Shown in pieces: positions 1 to 13,624 of a DNA stretch of 64,000 nucleotides; positions within the stretch are counted from its first letter, which is position 1; each line of letters starts with the position of its first letter. The DNA comes from Jackrogersella multiformis (Eukaryota > Ascomycota > Sordariomycetes > Xylariales > Hypoxylaceae): assembly GCA_902806575.1 (NCBI GenBank), contig CADCXD010000011.1:372001-436000 (forward strand), in the 5' to 3' direction. The translations under genes were made by a program, and so were the position numbers. Under the pieces are notes generated by a model. That model was given only the letters and a program-made list of their open reading frames with translations, did not search any database and was not told the DNA's origin.

Positions 1-3000
1 TTATTTTTAAAAAAACACGTGCTTTTTAAAAGAAAATTAATCTTTTTTAAAAAATTACCTTAATTTAATTACTTATAAGTAATTAATTTACTTAAAGAAG
101 TTTCTTATTAAAATATATTATATTAATTTTATTTATTAATTTTATTATTACGTACGTTATTATAATTATAAAGGAAATTTTTATATTTTATTATTTTATA
201 AATATTTAAGTTAAGTATTTATATTTTAACCTTACTATTTATTAATTTATAAAACCTTAAATTATTTTCTTTATTAAATAATAAATAATCTTTTAAATCT
301 TTAATAATATCTTTTTTATAAAAGTTTAAAATTAAAGGTAAATTTAAAGAAAATCGCCGTTTATAACAATTTATTAAGATTAAATAACGTTTTAATACGC
401 GGTTTTTTATTAAAATATTTAAAATAAAAAACATATTATTTTAAAACCTTTCCTTTATTCTTAAATTACTTTAATTTAATAACGATAATATTATAATTTT
501 TTATAACCTTTAAAATTATAAAATAATTATATAAAACGCTTTTAATATTAATAATATCGGAATTAATTTTAATAATCTTTTTATATAATTTATTAAATTT
601 TATTAAAAAATATACAATAATTATTATATTATTTAAATATTTATTATTACCGTTATAAGTAATTAAATTATTAATAAAAACTAAATTTAAAAGTAATATA
701 ATATAATTTAAATAATTTATAATATAATAATTTAATTAAATTAAATTAATATAATATTAATAAATAAATAAATAACTTATTTTAAATATTAAATTTAATA
801 AATTAACTTAAATTTTTCGTAATAAATTTAAAATATAATTATTTAATATATATAAAATAATTAAACTTAATAAAAAATTATTAATAAGTTTTAAAAAATA
901 ATTAATTATTATTAATAAATCTTTTAAATTTTTTATTAAAATATTAAGAAATAAAAAGATTTTTAATAAAAAGTAATAAATTAAGTTTATATTAAAAAAT
1001 CTTAAATTAATAACTTTTTTATAAAAAAAAATATAAACTTTATATATATTAATGTAAAAATCTCCCGTTAATTTAATAACTTAAAGGCTTATACTTAAAC
1101 CGTTTTTAATAAATTTAATACTTAATTAATTTTTAATAAATTAATTAATATTAACTTCGTTTTAAAAAGCATTAAAAAACGTATTATATTAAAAACGTTA
1201 ATTAAATTAAATCCCTTCGATTAAAAAAACTTAATATACTTTAAAGTATTATTTATTAAATATTTTAACTTAAAAACTTAAATAAAAAACCTCCTTTTTT
1301 TATAATCCTTTTTATAAACTTAAATTAAAAAAATAACTAAAAAAGCTTAAATATAATTTAACTTTATTAAAATTAACCCCTTTATATCTAAAGAAAATAA
1401 AGGAAAAATTCCCTTTAAAAAAGCCGTTAAAATACTTAATAATAACCTAAATAATTCCGATTTTAATAATTAATTTTAAAACCTTAAATCACTTAAAAAC
1501 CCTCTTAAAAAACTACCTTAAAGCAATCTTACGCCCTTAAACAATAATAAAAATCCTCCACCGTAAAATAATAATAATTAATTACTTAAAGCTTTAAAAC
1601 AATTAATTCGTCCCTTTTACGTTATAATTACCGTTAATTTAATATAACTTAATAAACTTACTATTTATAATAATAAAGATTTCTTAAAGTTTTAAACTTA
1701 ATAAATAAAAGTTAAAACATATTTAAAAATATATACGAAAAGTTTTCTTAAAGATTTTTACCGTATTAATTAAATTAAATCGTTATTATTTAAAAAAATA
1801 TAATTATAACATTAATAACATAAAAACTAAATTACACACTTAAAGGTTTTTAACATTTAAATAATATACGTTACTACTTTTTAAAAATATTTTATAAACC
1901 TTTCGAAAAAACACCGCAACTTAAAAAAAAAAAATAAGCTTAAATATTAAAAAAATATTACTTAATATTTTATCAAATTATTAAACTTTAATAAAATAAT
2001 TTAATAATTTAAAATAATATTTTAAAATTATATCGTTAAAACCCTCCTTAATAAAATCACTAAATTAATTTATTTTAAATAAAAAAGATTTCTAAATATA
2101 AATAAAAAATTCTTTATCGTTATTTAAGAAATAAGTTAAATATATAAAAATATATTAACTAACCTCGATATTTCGGAAAAAAAAAACCCGTTTTAACTTA
2201 AAAACCTTTAAAATTAAATTAAGTTAACCGCAAAAGGAAAAATCGTTTTAATTTAGGTTAAAATTAATCCTTAAAAAATAATAATAAACTTAAAAACGAA
2301 AATAAATTAAATTTAAATTTAAAAAATAAAGTTTAATTTAATAATAAAAATACCTTAAAAAATTAACTAAATAAATATAAATTAATAAAAAAAACATAAA
2401 AAATCTTATTAATATTATAAACGTAATAATTATTAAACCTTTTTTTATTTCGTTAAAAAAAACGTTAATAATAAAGATTTATTATTAAATCCGGATAAAA
2501 TTTTCTTTATAAAACAATCTTAAAATAATAATATTTAACTTATACCTTTATTATAAAAAAAATAATAAATATAACTTTATAAGAATTATTTTATCCTTAA
2601 ATCATAAAAATTAAAAACTTTAATTCGGATTTTTAAATAACCTTAACGTTATATCTCGTTAAATCCTATAATTAAATTAAAGTAAAATACTTTAAACCGT
2701 AACAATTAAAAAATTAATTAAAGATAAAATAAAAGTTATAAAAAAACCTTACTTAAAATTAATTTTAAAATATAAACTTATTATTAATATAATATTAATA
2801 TATAATAAAAAAGAATACTTAATATAAACATTATTAAATTTAAAAAGCTTAATTTTAATAATATCTCTTTTTAAAATAAAGAAATAAAAATTACCGATTA
2901 TTAAAAAATAATATATATAACTTATATTAACCTTTAATTTAACTTAAATTCCTTTTATAAAACGTTATTATATCGATCCTTTTATCTTTTATTATTAAAA

Positions 3001-6000
3001 AGATTATTTCTTTAAAATTAACTTTAAATTAAACGCCTTAAATAATAAATATAATATTATTATACCATAATAATAAATAAAAATCCATAAACTTATAAAT
3101 TTTTTCTTAAATCTTAAAAAGATTAAGTTTAATTTTTTTTATTATCGGAAATATTATATTAACTTAACTTTATATAACTTAAAAAAACTAACTAATATAA
3201 TTATAATAAAAAATATTAAAATAAACGAAACATTAAAAAACGTTCTTAAAGAATTCCGTAAATTTATATATATCATAATAAAAAAAACAAAATAACGCTT
3301 CTTAAATTATTAATTATAAGATCACGTTATCGATTTTTTTAAAAAAAACGCCTCTTTAAAAACCCTTTTACGCTATAAATAAAAAGAAATTTAATACGTT
3401 AAAACTATAATTAAATAAAATATTTAATAATAAACGTATTTAAAAATTAACTTTATTTTATATAACATTTATAATATTTATAAATAAATTAAATCTTTAA
3501 AACCTTTTTTAACTCGTAATAAACTATAAAAACTTAAATAATATTATTATTATTATTTAATACTTTATACCTTTAATTTTTAAATTATAAACTTATTTTA
3601 AAACTATAAAATAATTTACTAAAAATAATCTTAAATTAAAATTTTACTTTATTAAAAATAAAAAAATAAATAAATAAAAAATAATCTTTTAATATAAATA
3701 CGATCTTTTTAAATACCTAATTATATCCTTTAAATTAATTAATACTTTTATAACCTTTTAATTTATAATAAATAATATTTTTTAAAACTTTATCGATTTA
3801 AATTTTTTAATATACTTAAATAATTTCCTTATTTATACGAATATTATAAAAAAATATAATAAAATCGTTAAAAAAATCCTAAAAAGATTTATAAAATATT
3901 ACCTTATAATTAACCTACGAAAATACTTTTAAAAAATCTAAAAAGTAAATTTTTTTAATTATATTAATAATTAAAAAACACTTAAGTTATTAAAAAAATC
4001 TTAATAATTTATCGGCTTTATAATTTTTTATTAACAATTTATAAAGAAATTCTCAAAAATAATAAAGTTAATTATTAACGTAAATAAAGGAGATAAAAAA
4101 AACTAAAAATAGACCGAAAAAATAAATAAATCTTTTAAAAAATTTAAATTTTATTTTATTTAAGTTTTTATTATAGTTTATTTTAACTTTTTAAAATAAA
4201 CTTATATCGAAATTAATACTTTAAATTATATTATTAACGCCGTTTTTTTTAAAAAAAATAAATAAAGTAAATTTAAACTTATAACTTATTATTCTTATAA
4301 GTTTATATCGGTAAAAATAAATTATAAAATTTACAATAAAAAATTATTAATTATAATAATTTTTTTTAAAAAATAATATTAATATTTAAAAAAAATTAAA
4401 TACCGAATTAAAATTTTAAATTAATATTAAACTTAATAAATATAAGAACTTTTATTATATTAATTTATAATTAATTATCGATTAAATAAATAAAATAATA
4501 AGGCCGATATTTTCTTAAGATTATTATAATATTAACTTTAAAAAAAAAGTTAAAAATTAACTTATAAAGTCGATTTTATAAAATAAATATTTTTTATATT
4601 TTTAAAAAACTTTATTTACCTTTTTAATAATTATTTTCGTTATATTAAAAAAACTTTATAATTTTATTAAACGATTAAAAAAATAATTATTAATAATCCA
4701 AAATACGTTACGTAAATTAAAAATCTTTTTAAAAACGTTATTTTATAAAACAACCTTTTATATTAAAATTTTTTTTTAAATATTTACAAAACTTTAAAAG
4801 AAAGTTATTTTTATTAAATATAATATTTTTATCGCTAAATATATAAGAATAAATAAAATTTTAAAATTAATTACTTAAAACTTTTAATAGTTAAATATTA
4901 AAAATATTATCCGAAATTACATATAAAGTTATTTAAAATATTAATAAAATAAAATCCTTCGTTACGCTTTATATAAATATTTTTAATTAATAATAATAAT
5001 AAATTTTATTATTAACCTTCCTTTATTAAACGGTTATAACTTTATTTAAATAATAATAAATTTATTTTTTAAAATAAGAATTTTTTTTTTTAATAACTTA
5101 ATTAGAATTTTTGTTAAATAATATTAAAGATTATATAATATATCTTTAAATATTATTTTTAATAAAAATTTTAAATTTACGTCTTATATTTAAAAAGATT
5201 TTTTTAAATTAATAAATATTAAATTTTATATAAGTATTATATTTTACTTATAAACCGATAAATAAATAAAATGCCTTAATTAAATTTTAAAGGTTTATCT
5301 TAAAGCCTTTATTAATTATAAAATATACTTATAATAATAATATTTTTTTTATTAATATAACTTACCTTTTTTTATGTTAATTATAATTATTACTTAATAA
5401 CTTATAACCTTTTTATAAGTATTTTACGTAATCTTAAAAATAAATTATATATATATTAAATAATATAAATATATTAAAATATATAAAAATACTTAAAATA
5501 AAACCATTAACGAATAAAAAAATAAGCCGGTAAATAATAAAAGAATATATTAATCTTTAAAATAAATTAATTTATAATATTAAACGTAAAAAATATTAAA
5601 ATTAAACGCCTCGTTAAAAAATTAAATAAAAAGCTCTTAAGCCTTTTCAAGATTTAATAAGTAATTTCTTTTACCGTAATAAAACTTATTTTTTTAAAAA
5701 AATAAAAAATATATAACTTATTTTATATTTTACTTATCGAACCTTATCGCATTAATAATTAAAAAAAAATTTAACCTTAATTAAGTTTTACGTATAATAG
5801 CCTTAATAAAATTTAAAGATTATTAAATAAAATAAATAATAAACTTTATTAAAAATTAAAGTAAAATAAAATATCTTATAAAATAAAAAAATTAACCGGT
5901 TAAAAAATATTAAACTTAAAAATTTTATAAATATATATTTAATAAAAAAGTAAAAATAATAATTAAATTATTTTATAAATAATACGTTAATAAACCTTAC

Positions 6001-6250
6001 GATTTTATAATTATATAATATATTTAAAAATAAATATTAAAAAAAAAATTAATATTATATAAATAAGCTTTATAAAAAAAATATAATTAATATATATAAA
6101 TTAATAAATATAAAATATATTAAAATTTATAAAATAAAGCTATTAAATAAAGTTAATTAAAAAACTTAATCAATATATATAAAATTAAACTAATAGGATT
6201 AAAAAGGCATTAATAACGCTTAAGAAAATATTTAGATTATATACATATAA
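1..6250. repeat. AT-rich RIP-degraded repeat block
   Basis: About 6.2 kb made almost entirely of A and T, dense in stop codons in all frames, with no credible gene. CpA and TpG dinucleotides are nearly absent, while CpG, CpC, CpT and GpA survive. That is the pattern expected from repeat-induced point mutation, which converts C to T mainly at CpA on both strands. Surviving CpG argues against plain 5-methylcytosine decay. The original sequence was presumably a transposon, but mutation is too heavy for me to name its family, and I could not recognise terminal repeats. Composition changes abruptly to ordinary genic DNA at about 6250-6300. The 71-residue frame near 219-434 is a low-complexity artefact. 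Confidence 0.9.
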
Positions 6251-6379
6251 GTTATTACGCCTCGCTTCGTAAAAAAAAGAAGAAGGCAAGGACCTTAAAA
6301 CCATGAAGAATTATTATTCAAAATGAAACTACAGTTCCAAGCTCTATTGCCCTTATCATAATTAATCTTTAAGAATAAG

Positions 6380-9162
6380 TTAGTAACCTAGATCTAACAC
6401 TCGTGAATGGTTAGGTATAGCATACCCTGTTGCACCGCACGAAAGGGATAACAGAAGCACTTTCACATCCTCAGTCGTAGTGAAATCCTTGAATATGATG
6501 TTGCGGTCTCTGCTTTTAATTCTCCCATCGACTTGAACACATTTTATTCCTAACTGGCTCAGAGCCGAATGTGCCAAATCCAGCGTTGATCTCCAGGAGG
6601 AAAATACAATGCTAATCGCAGTGAGCTTTAACCGCTAAGGGTTGTATTATAGCTGAGGGGTGATACCTTTTTGCGTCTCCAGCATGTTGTTGCAGGTCGC
6701 TGACTAAACTCCGAATCTTGCTAGGATATTTGCAGTCTCGTTCACAATTATAACTTTGGATTGATGATGTAGGTATATCCTCAAGGGTCGACTTCGTCGT
6801 AGGGCATGTGGGGACACACTCGCAAAGAGGATGGATACTTGAACTGAGATTTTTGTAACAAGACGAGCACCAGATTCGAAGACATTTTGTCAAGTATATG
6901 AAAAGTGGTGTTTCGGAGATGTCCAGGGGAACATCGCATCTTCGGCATACTATCGGAACCCCTAAAGAAGGGAGTGCTTGTAGAGTTTTCTTGGCAATGC
7001 TTTCATCCCATGTAACTCCAGTTGAGAAGGCCGAGGAAGGTTGAGGACTCGAACGTGTCTGGGGGCTTGATAGGCCTAGGGTACAGATGAGACGTAGCGT
7101 ATTGATTTTCTGTAGCGCGTTCATGTAGCTTTCCCGAGACTTCGGACCTGTTGTAAGGTCATCAATGCATCTAAGTGCTTTATCTCTTGCCTCGTTATAA
7201 GCAATTATTTCTTCTTCGGCAAGAGTCAAATAGATCTTAAGGTCTGTTCGCTGCGGAAGAGATGCGTGGTTATGGGCTCTGCGAAGCATTACGAAGTTGA
7301 GGAGACGTTTGAGTCGACCAACCACTTTGTTACCCTCACCCATGGCCCAGGGGCGAATGATTTGCTCATCAAATGTTTTCTGAGATGAATACGGGAAGAC
7401 ACCAAGAAACCGAAAGAGACTTCCGAGTTCTGATAAACGGTTCTGTATTGGCGTCCCGGTCACAGCCCATCGTCGATCGGCCTCAAGTGCGAATGCAGCC
7501 TTGGCTGTATTCGTTGCTGGATTCTTTATGTGATGCGCTGTTTCAAATTAGTATTTCATGTATATTCCTATATGTATCCGGTATTAAGGAGACAAACCTT
7601 CATCTAGGATCACACGGGACCATCGATGGGAGAACAACATGGAGCTAGATTTGTTTCCCCACTCGCTCGCAAGAGTATTATAGGTGGTTAAGATTATGTC
7701 AGTAGACGTTATCTCGTCGGAAACCGTGATTTTGGTTGTTCCATGGTGTAGACGCCATGAGAACACACCGTTTGAGAGATGTCTAATAGTTCAGCGTACG
7801 AGTATTAAACGTAGGGGTAGTTTACCTACTTGGATAATTCTTCGTCCCACGTCTTTAATACTAAAGAATGTTTTTAGCGTAATTGAAAAAAGTAAGCATC
7901 TAGGTAGCATATGAAACTTACCGGATGGTGGCATGATTATCAGGGTGGCTTTTCTTGGATGTTCTTCGTTGAATGGTGTGCGCTCCGAGGGATCATAATT
8001 AGGGGATCGGTCGTGGGCTATTAACGCAATCATTGTCAATGTTTTCCCTGAACCCATGTTGTTAGCGAGTATCCCTCCTTTGAATTGTTCTGGGGGATCC
8101 CCATAATATGTCAAGTCGACGTTGTTGAAGTACCTAAAGCAACATTGTTAATAACTTCTAACTCCGTTCATACATGGATTTTAAAATCGTACATTGAACA
8201 GCCCTGTTGGTCGTTCTTCAAAGACCAAATATCTGCGCAAGGAGTCGAGAGATTCCACCCTCTCTCGCGGTTGATTAGAAATGTCAGGGCTTGTTTTTGA
8301 TGACTTGAAAGTTGTTAGTCTATATTAGATAGAAATTTTGAAACAACCATACCTACCTATGTAGAGGTGTTAGGAGGAATTGTGAACCTTCCGTCTCCGA
8401 CAACGAAGTCTCGGTTGTGAAGGCAGAGAGGAAGTCTACAGGCGAAACCTGTTCCTGCCTATTAATCGTAGTATCGCATTTCCACGAAAATGACGATGTT
8501 TGCTGATTAGCGGCGTTATGAAATCGTTGTGGGTTCCAATATAGAACATCCCGACCAGCGTAGAGTGGATCTTGGAGATAGATTCCTATGATCCGAAGAG
8601 CTTCCTTTAGTAGTTCTCCCAGGTGTATGTCGCCATAAAGAGTAGCCGTAACGCAAGTTTTTCCATTTGCAGTAGACTTAGAAGAAATACGCTCGGAGAA
8701 TAACCAGAACTCAACATCAATGCTCTCTCGAATAAAGAGTTGTATAATCTCTGTATCTCTTGGGCTCACTTTTGCTAAGGAATCGCCTGTGCCTGTGGAG
8801 GAAAGACTCCCGGAGGCATCGAAGTATGCTAAAAGAGGTTCGTTATTCTTGACGGGTATCGCATCGATTGGGTCTAGAGGCAGCTAGATCAAGATCAGTG
8901 AAGAACTACATAGCTAAGTAATAATAGTATAGTATACCATTCCAAAGCACACGATCGCATGTTGCTCTTCAGATAATTTGGATGGGCTATTGGGATATGG
9001 TACCAAATTGTCATATAGCATCAGTTCGTCACCCGAGTTGTGTGGTTGCAAGGCATAAGGGGATATGGATTGTGAGTCATGCCCCGGAAACTGCGTGCCA
9101 ATCTCGCCCTCCTCTTCTATTCTTCGCCTCTTCGTAGGTGGCTCTATGTATTCAGACATCAA
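6380..9162 (-). CDS. SNF2/RAD5-type DNA helicase-like ATPase, C-terminally truncated
   Basis: Eight exons fit with closed phases: 9162-8938, 8883-8357, 8303-8193, 8133-7922, 7860-7830, 7782-7598, 7537-6667 and 6611-6380 (797 residues). Visible motifs are HQKQALTFL before the ATPase, motif I GGILANNMGSGKT (K at about 318), PPSVLKTWDEEL, DEAHH (about 429) after splicing, and TGTPIQNRL (about 457). A Cys-rich RING-like stretch starts near residue 628 (CRRC, then CSSC and CEC). The second RecA lobe starts with SIVFSSWRSTLDLA and VDGRIKSRDR. It then ends at motif V in SLSCGATG, and motif VI (QAxxRxHRxGQ) is absent. SNF2 proteins of this type remodel chromatin or act in DNA repair; without motif VI this one is probably inactive. 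The break lies about 100 bp from the RIP block. Motif I is also unusual, with ANNMGS where ADEMGL is typical. Confidence 0.85.
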
Positions 9163-9517
9163 GAAGTGTTAGCATTTCCTTCGTACTGTGTGTTAGATTT
9201 CTAAGAATTAAATTTTTCCATTTTATGTTATCCAGAATTAAATGTAGTATGACAGAGGAAAATGCCCACCGCCTAACTTGGGGGCTTGGATAGGGCTGTG
9301 TCGGTAGTCTCCCAATTAGAAACCTAGGAAGATATTAGTGATATTACACAAATGATACCTGCATAAGCAGGCAGAGTAAAGCTGGGCCATCGCCACTAAG
9401 TAGGTAGGCGGCCTTTCTTATGTTTGCCCAATTTACTTATTTCCCAAATTTCACCCATTTTCTCTATCATTTTCAACACCATCTGCTACTACTGAATGTT
9501 TACAAGATCTTTCCGAA
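9163..9517. other. Divergent promoter interval between helicase and NLR genes
   Basis: This 355-bp gap separates two genes transcribed away from each other, so it must carry both 5' regions. It is moderately AT-rich, without the CpA depletion seen in the RIP block. I see no clear TATA box or repeat array in it. Confidence 0.5.
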
Positions 9518-12500
9518 ATGGCCGAGCGGCTCATAGAAAGAGCCTGTGAACGTTTTCGCAAGGAAATTTCCCCTTTCGATTTTCAGTCAATACAATCGAC
9601 CGATAAACTTGATGATGTGAGAACTGCCATCCAGAAAATTGAACAAGAACTTGCTGCTCGGCAAAGCCTTAGAGATCTCGGGCGTCTAACCCCCTTTCTG
9701 GATGCTATTGAGAGGTACTCTAAAGCGGTCGAAGTTGCTTGCAATGGAACGCCTTATCTTCCTTGGTTATGGGTAGGTGAAATATTCGTATCACCTTTTT
9801 TAAATAGATACTAATGAACTGGTATCAAGGCTCCGATCAAATTCATTTTACAGGTGAGTATCACCAGTGGAAGGATCCGCTTTGAATTAAGTATCACTAA
9901 CATCCCCGACTTAGGCTGTGTGTGACTACACCCATGCTTTGGACAAGATTTTAATGGCATATGGAAACATAGGCAGTAATATGCCTCGATTCTCGCGTTA
10001 CTTGGAAGCGTTTCCTCGGCACAAAGATTTCCAACGACTAGTTGGATTCTTGTTCGAAGATATCATCGAGTTTCATAGACGTGCTTACTCTATGATAAAA
10101 AAGCCAGGTAAGAGGTGCTACCCTTCTAGAACCTCTAGACCGTCTGATCATATATAAATACCTAGTAGGATGGAAGATGTGTTTTGATTCATTATGGGGA
10201 CGTTTCGATCACCGATTTGGCAGTCTTCTTGATAGCATTGCTCGGAATAGTGAATTGATTGATCGAGAAGCCACGTCATTAAGCATTGTTCAAGCTACAG
10301 AGTGGCGGGAAAAGGAGCTCCAAAATTATTTGAATAGGGAGCATCAATGGCAAACCGAGCAGCAACAGGCAGTACTTCATTGGCTCGAAATCGCAACTGT
10401 TTACCCGGAGATGAAGCTTGAGTGGCTGAGGAGTCGTTGTTTCGAGGGCACATCTCAGTGGATTACTAAATGTCCAAAACTCAGAACGTGGCTTCAACGA
10501 AACCATGGAGGCTCTTTGCTCTGGTTATACGGCAAACCTGGCTCAGGTAATATTACTACTGAAGTAAACAGGGTATACAAATGACACATAGAACTAACTT
10601 TTATAGGGAAATCCGTGTTAAGTGCCCAGCTTATCCATTTCTTACGATCCGATCCTAGTCGGCGGGTAGCCTTCTTCTTCTGCGACTTCCATACGCCTGC
10701 TCAAGGTGTAGGTGCTCACATTTTTAGGGTTATTTGTTCCCAACTCGTTCAGATGTGTCACGATATCGTGCCCTTTATGTACGACGAATGTGTATCGAAA
10801 GCACGTAGACCATCGCAGAACGTCTTGAAGGAGATTCTACCAAAACTAATCGCCCAGTTTGATGACCTTCGTATTGTTGTGGACGGGATAGATGAAATAT
10901 CGCCAGATGAACACAGAAACTTGATCAAGGATCTTATTCAATTGTCCATGTCATCGTCCGGTTGCAAGGTACTTTTCGTGAGTCAGAATATTCCCAGTAT
11001 ATCCTCATGCTTGGTGAAGAAGCCAAGGCTCTGTATTACAGATGAGGATCTCCACATCCGAAAGGACTTAGAGATAATCATCGATGGTACTTTGGAAGAT
11101 ATCAATGAGATGCATGGGAGGGTAATCGAAAATGAAGTGCTAAGTAATCTTCGAGATGAAATAATGGGAAAAGCAGATGGTTATAATACATCCATTCCAT
11201 GAAATGCAAATACTCCAGGTTATACTAATATTATTCATAGGCATGTTCCTATGGGTTCGACTAGTCCTCGATCTTTTAAGAAACGCCATTAACAAACAAG
11301 ACCTTCGATCATAAATTAGCAGCCTACCGAAGGATCTAGCAGAAGCGTACGTGTTCAAGATAATTGGTCAATACATTTTCCGTTCTTACAATGCCTACAG
11401 GTATAAGAGGATTCTCGGTAATATCTGTAGCAGGTGCTCAGATGAGGATATAGTCAAGATACGCCGAGTATTTTCATGGATTATGTGCCACAATGGATGC
11501 CATCCACCTCGAAAATATGAAGTTCGACTTGCAATGACACTCTATCCAGGATGCGAAGTCATCAATAGAGACACGAAACCTTTTCCTAACGCTACCGATA
11601 TCTGCAAGCCATTTATAGAAGATGGCCCTGATGGCACACTAGCATTCATACATTCAACAGTACCAAAGTACTCATGTCTCATCCGCAACTAATACTTCAA
11701 TTCTAACTTGCTGTCTCAAGGTTTCTTACAGAATACGGCTCTAAACCGTTCGTTAGCATCATCGAAGCACAGTACCATGTCGCGTTTGCATGCATTTCGC
11801 AGGTAAAACAAGGACTCAACCTACATTCTTCGATATCAGCAACAACAAATACATTAGATGTTGCATTGGCCCTATACGGACTATTACCCTACGCAAGCGA
11901 ACAATGGATGGATCATCTTGTCGAGTATTTGCGATTACGGAATGAAACCGTAGTCGACGGTGCCGACACGATGTTACATCAGCTCTCCTCGCTCTACAAA
12001 AAAGTTTTGGTTCTAGGAGACCCTATTCTACCTCGTGGGAATGATGTGGAAGATATAGATCTGCCCTTACATTGGTTTAAGGGATCAGAAGAAACCCATG
12101 GCTTCATCAGGCATGCCCTTAGACGACGTAGTCAGGACAGGCTATGCCTATGTAAGTTGAACCATCTACACTATATACCTATAAAGGTTGTAACTTCGTA
12201 CTAACACCAATACTCCTATAGGCTCGGATAGTGAACCACAACCATTGCTTCAAGTTATACGTACTTACCATGAGATTGCGCAATATTTAATTGGGCAATC
12301 CGTAGTTTCTGGTGTACCTCAACAAGACCTGATCATATTCAAAGAGGAATTCGGCTCCAACGCCTATGTCTGCAAGGTCGCTGGATGCGATCGTGCAACA
12401 GTTGGATTTGATTCAGAAAGCCGGCTGAGAAATCATGAGCTTCGCCATTTCAAAAAGCTTAAGTGTTATGAGCAGGACTGTGCGTACAACGATGTTGGGT

Positions 12501-12754
12501 TCTCTAGCGAGAAAGGTCTGAAAGACCATAAGAGAAAACGACACGCTGTTGACATGACAACTCGAATCCTGAATCGATTTCAAAGAACAAACGAGGCCGA
12601 GAAACAGACTGGAATAAATCCATCTGCCAAAAAAGATGACCATGAACATATTCAATACCAGCCGGAATTAATGGAAAAACAAACACAAATATCGAGGTTG
12701 ATGATTGCTCGAGCTATAAAGTTACGCGAAAACAAGACTTTGGGTGACGACTAG
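9518..12754 (+). pseudogene. Fungal NLR-type NACHT protein with C2H2 zinc-finger tail, one in-frame stop
   Basis: Nine exons close in phase: 9518-9772, 9830-9853, 9915-10107, 10169-10546, 10607-11179, 11241-11346, 11401-11667, 11721-12151 and 12222-12754. They would encode 919 residues but for a TAA at 11312-11314 (codon 499). Order: DUF7708-like N-terminal domain (PYLPWLW, then APIKFILQ, then VCDYTHALDKIL); NACHT P-loop GKPGSGKS (279-286), split by an intron between the last Gly and Lys; Walker B VVDGIDEI; the conserved KADGMFLWVRLVLD segment; LPKDLAEAYKRIL; a helical region; and two C2H2-like fingers at about 793-847. Fungal NLRs of this build are STAND proteins linked to non-self recognition and programmed cell death. 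Everything after the stop stays in frame and conserved, so this is either a recent nonsense mutation or a sequence error. CAA to TAA is a RIP-type CpA change. Confidence 0.85.
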
Positions 12755-12840
12755 CCGTTGCATTATTTCGATTGAACAGCTAAATTATGAAGATATAACA
12801 GTACAAACGCGCCGTGCATATAATGAACAATGTATTAGTC

Positions 12841-13624
12841 TTATGGGTTTCTTTCCGGAACCTTCTCCAACGGTGTCACCTTTCTTACGACCCGCGCAGG
12901 AGTGCCCATCGCAACGCTCCACGCCGGAATATCTTTCGTCACAACAGAGCTAGCGGCGACGGTGCACCCCTCGCCGATAGTGACGCCAGGCAGAATAACG
13001 ACATGTCCACCTATCCAGCAGTCGTCACAGATGGTCACAGGTTTGGCATATTCGACATCATCTCTACGGCTCTGTACTTCGGTTTCGTGAGTGGCCGTTA
13101 ATATCGAGACGTTGGGGCCGAACATGACGCGGTCGCCTATGGTGACCAGCGCGCAGTCCAGGATGGTGAGGTTGAAGTTGGAGTAGAACCGGTGGCCGAG
13201 GCGAATGTTACACCCGTAGTCCACGGCGAGCGAGGGTTCGATGAAGACCTCGTCCTCGATGTGGCCCAAGAATTGTTTGAGGATGTTTTTCCTAGCATTG
13301 GTTAGGGTCTCGAAGTTGGCCTCCGGGTCGTCGGGGAAGTAATTGTTATATTTATGCATCCATTTCCTAGCGTTGAAACGCGCCTTCGCGAGCTCGGGAT
13401 CTTGAGCATCGTAGCTTAAGGTGAGATTGAATTAGCGAAACGGCACCCTTAGCTCATATTGCGGCCTTGATCGAATATGACATGACTTATGTACTATGAG
13501 TACGCTTATAAAGAAGCACTCACAGCATCCCGGAGATCATCTTATCATACTCGTCAGACTTGGGCAAATGAGCGAGGCTAGCAGCCTTTTCAAGCTCTGC
13601 TTGATTCTTCTCGAGGGCAGCCAT
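12841..13624 (-). CDS. Maltose/galactoside-type sugar O-acetyltransferase
   Basis: Two exons, 13624-13524 and 13414-12841, give 224 residues. The N-terminus carries the Mac domain typical of maltose O-acetyltransferases (KMISGMLYDAQDPELAKAR, reconstructed across the intron). A left-handed beta-helix of hexapeptide repeats follows, with the catalytic-loop ATHETEVQSRRD and the glycine-rich coils WIGGHVVILPGVTIGEGC and SVVTKDIP. The family transfers acetyl from acetyl-CoA to a sugar hydroxyl; the substrate cannot be read from sequence. The gene faces the NLR tail to tail, with 86 bp between stop codons. The start was chosen because it restores the full Mac domain. Confidence 0.92.
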